A stretch of DNA of 64,000 bases from Eonycteris spelaea (taxonomy: Eukaryota; Chordata; Mammalia; Chiroptera; Pteropodidae): the NCBI GenBank assembly GCA_003508835.1, contig PUFA01000003.1, positions 18,019,501-18,083,500 of the forward strand, read 5' to 3'. Made by a program: the position numbers and the translations under genes. This document shows, piece after piece, positions 59,036-64,000 of this stretch. The notes under the pieces are model-generated. The model worked only from the letters and a program-made list of their open reading frames with translations. It ran no database searches and was not told the DNA's origin. Numbering within the stretch: position 1 is the first letter of the stretch; every line of letters starts with the position of its first letter.

Positions 59036-60724
59036 GGATTGTGTCTGTTTCCCCTCAAGTTCCTTTTTTTGCTTTTCACCCTGGAGCTCTGTTTTTCACG
59101 TGGGAGACTTTCCTCTAAAGTCTGGTGAACTTTGACTGAAGTGAGACACCTTAAAGCTAATTAGAACTGTATGTTTTAGAAGAATCACGTCTGATAAAGA
59201 TGGGTTCTCTGTAGAATGATCAGGTAGCCATAGGCCTTTTCATTGGGGCATCCTCAAATGTCAGCATCTGTAGGTCTACTCTGTGAGGTCTTCAGTTTCT
59301 CCAAGGAGAAAGCCTCTATAACCCCTTACAGGGAACGAGGACAAAATAAGCATGGATGCTACTGACGTTGGGGTCGAACAGGGAAAGACAACTGTGTGTG
59401 GAGCGGGGGGCTGATTCATACTGTTCAGTATGTAAAATATAATTAATTACTCTTTTCTTAATTGAATACTGAATTACTGTTTCTTCAGCACATCCTGGTG
59501 TCCTAAAGTCCAAATCTTCTCTGGTGAATTTCTCTGAAAGTAACGTCCAGAGTTCTGCTAAGGGAGGGAAGGAACTGTCACTGATCGGGATGGGGTAGGG
59601 AATCTGCTATACCATGTTCAGCCTGTCCCTCACTCTTTACTTCAGCCCTTAGAGATTCCTAGTGACTCTAGAAATACCTGATGCCCTTAGTTCCTATAAT
59701 GTTCTAGGGCCCTGTCACACATATCTGCTTCTCATTGACTACTTTCTCTATTGGTGCTGGTTTTCTTTGATTTTGGCTGTCTTTGCTTTTGACTTTCTTC
59801 ACTTTCCTAAGTTAGTTGGCATTTATTCATTTGCTTTCTGTCAATTTTATTGTCATACTTTTTATCATCTCCTCTACCAGAGTCTTTGTTCTCGATGAAT
59901 CATAGGATTTTTATTCCTTTACTATCATTTTCATGTGGTTTTGGGAGGTAACAGAGATAAATGGTCTCTAGAACACTTTTTATTTTTATGGGTATTTATG
60001 GAGTGCCTACTGGGTACAAAAATCACATTAGTTGTTTGGTAGAGGGTGGCTTCAGAGAAGTGACTATAAAAAATTAATTTGTGATTCATAGCTAAAAGAT
60101 AAGTTTATTTTTTGTGGGTTTAAAGTTAGGCATTTATCATACATCTGTTTGTATATTCAAATTTAGTTTTAAATGTGGTTACTTCTTTGGATAAGATACA
60201 AGCTAGTGGCTGAGCATAAAAGTGGGAGTTTAGACACATTTTAATTCATGTCCTGGTTTTTACTTAACACTGAGGTAAATATGCATTTATTCATCAACTC
60301 ATGCAATGAACACAGTGTCCACTATGTACAGAAGATGGTACTCTTGTTTTGAGATATCCATAAATGGGAGCCTTGATGCTGTTAACTACCTTTAGGGAAT
60401 GTCTCTTCTCTTGATTTTTCATAATACTACAGTCTAGTGTTCCACTTTCCTTCTTGGCCTCCTTGACAAGCTTCTCTCTTATCCTCTTAAATTCTTGTTC
60501 TTAAGGATCTGAATTTACCCTTTTTTGGTCAGCCTGTGTCCCAGACTTGATAAAGTGTTCCTCCTTGATGCCATGAATAGAGATCACCACCTTCATCCTA
60601 GGAAGTTACAATGGTATTTTTCCTCGCTGGTTGCTTCCCCGCCCACCATCCTAGTTGACTGTATGCTCCTTGAAGGCAAGGACTCCGGCAACTTTCTTTT
60701 CTGACCAGTAAACTGATCATGCTG

Positions 60725-60880
60725 TAGCAGTGCTTCTCAGTCTTTAATGTGCACACCAAACACTAGGATGTTTTGAAAACTCAAATTCTGATCGAGTAGT
60801 TCTGAGGTAGTAGTTCTGGGGCATGTATCATAAGTGCCCATGTAATATTGATGCTACTGCTGAGCTCTGGGTAGCAAAGA
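60725..60880 (+). repeat. MER5A-like element
   Basis: CAGTGCTTCTCAGTCTTTAA, TGTGCACACCAAACACTAGG and the block AATATTGATGCTACTGC match the MER5A start and end. Confidence 0.65.
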
Positions 60881-62639
60881 TCTGGAAATGGAGAATTTTC
60901 TCCTATTCCACTTTAAATGTAGTGTTTAATTAAAATAAGACTATACTTGGCCTGCCCCTGCCACTTTCTTTTTCCCCAATTAGCATGTTAGATCTTCTAG
61001 AATATGCTAAGGGCAAGGAAGCTCTGAGGAGCAATTGCTTCAATGTTTTTAATTTGACCACACAATTAAACAAATAGTAATTGGTATCAATGTATACAAA
61101 TGGTTTGGGAAAGCCATAACTGATCCACACATTTATACAAAATAATCCTGAAAGAAAGTTACTTTATTTATTCTTATGTGTGATTATATATACTTTTTAA
61201 AAGTTGTGACTTGGCCTATGTGAGACTTTTGTATTAAAAATATCTATTATAAGCATTAACTAATTAATGAGGTGTTTGACTAGGTTTTTAAATGAGTGTT
61301 GTTAAATGCCTTAGCTTTTATTAATTGCATAGGCCCCTAAAAAAAACAACAGAGTAATTGAAAATTTAATTACATCAATGTTTTTCTTCAAAGAACTAAG
61401 GCTTATTAAACTTTAAATGTTCAAACATTTAAGCATCTATTGAAATACCAATAGCTATAAACAATGTGCAGTTCTAAATACTAATTAAACAAACTCTAAA
61501 TCACCATAAAGCTAAGCTGAATTTTAAGTAACTTATGTTTTCAGCGCTCTGCTCTTACATAAGGAAGATTAACCACTTTGCTACTGACCATGGCTGCAGC
61601 CTTGTTGAACCACCATTTTTCCTGTACCTGGGCCAAGAAAGGCAGGTTGATCATATAACCTGGAACACTTTGCTAATGTCACATCACGACTCTTGGAGAC
61701 TTGTATTTTTTTAAACTCATTAATTGAGAATATGAGAATATACAGATATAAATTTGTACATTTGATATTTTGGTCTATAAACATCCTTTTCTTTCATAAA
61801 AATAACATTTATTGGGTTTTATTTTTAAATACAAAAAAGTATATATCTCACTCCTAGGTAAACTTTTAAAGAAATTGATAACGCCTTCCACTTGCAAATG
61901 TGATAGAGTAGCTGGTACCAGACTAGCCTTCCTGCTATATGCAACTAGAAAACTGGACTAATTAAATGAATAATCTGTTCTCAGCCACTGGACAATGTGA
62001 TCATGAGAGAAGGCCTTCTGCCTAGAAGCCGTTACTGGGTTCCGGAGTACACGGGAGTGTCTAAGCACAGCACAGCAGATGAAACAGTTTGGCAAGACTC
62101 AGGTGGTTAGAGCTGGGAGAGAAGATCAGAGAGGAGGGAGCTATGCAAACAAATTGCTCCATAATTCTGAATTTTGGCCTGAATACTAAGCTGTGCATAT
62201 ATAGAGCCAAAAAAATATGAAGCTTAGGGAAAGACCAATTACCAGGGACAGTAAGCTAAGTAACTGTTGGTGCTCACATTGAAAACATTTGAATTCCAAA
62301 CGACCTGAGTGGAAAAATCTGTGAACAGCATTTAGAGACTGCAGGAAGGCTATGCATTAAGAGAAAGCTAAACTAGCCCTAAATAAAGGCTACTTTAGAT
62401 ACATTTTTCCTAAGGAAGCTTGAAAACAAGCCTTGATAGGATTAGATTTACTTAAATAACTAAACTATGTGCCAAAATAAAACTTGACACACTTAAAAAG
62501 AGATGATAAAATCCAGACTTTCACAAAGACTAGCATCCAATAAAAAATGACTAGCAGTGAAAAGAAACAGGAAAATGTGACAAAACCAATATAAAAATTA
62601 GTCAACAGATTCAAGTTCATTTAAATAGTGCTATTGATA

Positions 62640-64000
62640 CTTTTAAATTTCTTTTTGGTATCAGTGTGGTATATTGCATTTTCTTGGAATTTATCCATCT
62701 CATGTAAAAATTTAAATTTATTCACATAATGGTTCATAATATCCTGTTATTTTTATATAAATATATAGAAGATCTATAACCATCTTCCCTTTTTATTCTT
62801 GACATTGATTATTTATGACTTCTCTTCCTTCTTTTTTATCAGTCTTGCCAACGGTTTATCAATTTTGTTATTCTTTAAACCAACATTTGTTTCATTGATC
62901 CTATTTTAAGTTTGATTTCTATTTCACTTTTACATTTTTAAACTTATTATATCTTTCCTTCTATTTTCCTTGGGTTTGTTTTATTATTCTTTTTCCAATT
63001 TCTTAAGATGGTTGCTTAATTCATTAATATTTACCTTTTTTTCTCTTCTAACAGATGCATTTAAGGACTTCAATTTTCCTCTAATCATTACTTTGCCGGC
63101 TTCCCATGTTTTAATATGTAGCATTTTTATTTTTTATATTTTCATTCAATTCTAAACATTTTCTAGTTTCTTTTGGGGTTTTTCTCTGATCCATAAGTAT
63201 TTAGAACTGTATTACTTGCATATAGGAGGTCTATGATATCTTTTTGACACTGTTTTCTGGTTTAATTGCATTGTGTTCATACAACAATATTCTAAGTAAT
63301 TTCAGTCCTTTGACATTTGTTGAGAATTATTTTATGGCTCACTGTATGGTTTAGTTTATTAATTGTGTTGTTCAAATCTTGTATATGCCACAGATTTTCT
63401 TATTCTATCAATTACTGAGGAAGGCATATAAAATCTTCCTGTGATTGTATTTCTACCTATTCTCCCTTTGATTTTGTCAATTTTTGCTTTATTTTGATCC
63501 CATGTTATTAGTTATATAAAAATTTAGGATTATCTTCAATAAATTTCTGCTTTTGTGAGAGAGGGTTTAAGCTTCATTTTTTTTTAATTTTGGCAATCCA
63601 GTTCCTCTAGCACCTTTAAAAATTTTTTGAATCACATAGGCCCCTTTGTAAAAAATCAAATTACCATACATTCGTAGGCCTATTTCTGAATCCTTGTTCT
63701 GTTCTACTGATATATTTGTCTATCTCCGTGCCAATATCAAACTATCTTAAATATTGTGACTTTAAGTCTCGAAAACTGATAGTGTAAATCCTCTGACTTA
63801 GCTCTTTTTCAGTGCTGTCTTGGTTACTCTAAAATTTTCACATAAATTTTAGAATCAGATTTTCAGTTTATAGAAAATAGCCTGCTGAGCTTTTGATGAG
63901 ATTGCATTGAATCTATAGATCCATTTGTGGGAGAATTAACATCTTAACAATATTGATTTTTCTCAATCCATAAACATTATGTCTTTTTAAATTTCTCTTA
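62640..64000 (-). mobile_element. Antisense L1 ORF2 fragments
   Basis: 62640-63580 is antisense L1 ORF2 endonuclease/RT-side DNA (GTCTTGCCAACGGTTTATCA). 63585-64000 is an antisense piece of the 3' half (CTTTGTAAAAAATCAAATTA, GAGATTGCATTGAATCTATA). Their order means two separate insertions or a rearrangement. Decayed, and runs off the window. Confidence 0.75.

Larger units (their letters stand above)
55313..64000 (+). other. KATNAL2 intron 1 (partial)
   Basis: Runs off the window. Contains MER5A copies, an old repeat (56600-57230), microsatellites, a pyrimidine-rich tract and antisense L1. 57500-58600, 59100-60700 and 60900-61860 hold nothing I can assign. 61870-62600 looks like diverged L1/HAL1 leader DNA. 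Confidence 0.6.

Overview
This window is nuclear DNA from a placental mammal. It has a spliced gene with GT/AG introns, a CpG-island promoter and a dense load of L1, HAL1, MIR, L2, MER5, MLT1-type and endogenous-retrovirus fossils. Three copies of a SINE derived from 5S ribosomal RNA point to a fruit bat (Pteropodidae), a group in which 5S-derived SINEs have been described. The species call is an inference.

Two protein genes are supported. (1) PIAS2, an E3 SUMO ligase, lies on the minus strand. Its first nine coding exons (about 400 codons: SAP domain, PINIT domain and the zinc-binding core of the SP-RING) run from the start codon at 47885 down to 308. All nine exons join in frame with no stop, and the remaining 3' exons lie beyond base 1. 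Exon 4 uses a GC donor. Exon 1 (8 codons) sits in a CpG island with a CGG-repeat tract, a perfect palindromic E-box and an upstream ORF ending one base before the start codon. (2) KATNAL2, a katanin-like AAA ATPase, starts on the plus strand with its first coding exon at 55264-55312. Relative to the known N-terminus, this exon appears to have lost 2 bp. The rest of KATNAL2 is beyond the window, and 55313-64000 is its first intron. The two genes are head to head, about 7.4 kb apart.

Layout: 1-47861 is PIAS2 exons 9-2 and introns. Intron 3 holds a near-complete HAL1-like element (9245-11893) with a 5S SINE nested in it. Intron 2 holds an MLT1-like LTR, a tRNA-Val/5S composite SINE and a short 5S SINE. 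Intron 1 (26 kb) holds several decayed L1s in sense to the plus strand and an env-less gammaretrovirus-like ERV (37812-43260) flanked by an unexplained ~290 bp direct repeat. 47560-48440 is the CpG island. 48440-55100 is intergenic, with L2, MIR and old L1/HAL1. 55100-55450 is the KATNAL2 promoter and first exon. The end of the window holds MER5A copies, microsatellites, a long pyrimidine-rich tract and antisense L1.

The most unusual signals are the tRNA-Val + 5S composite SINE bounded by one target-site duplication, three distinct 5S-SINE architectures within about 10 kb, the KATNAL2 exon-1 frameshift, and the repeat arrangement around the ERV.
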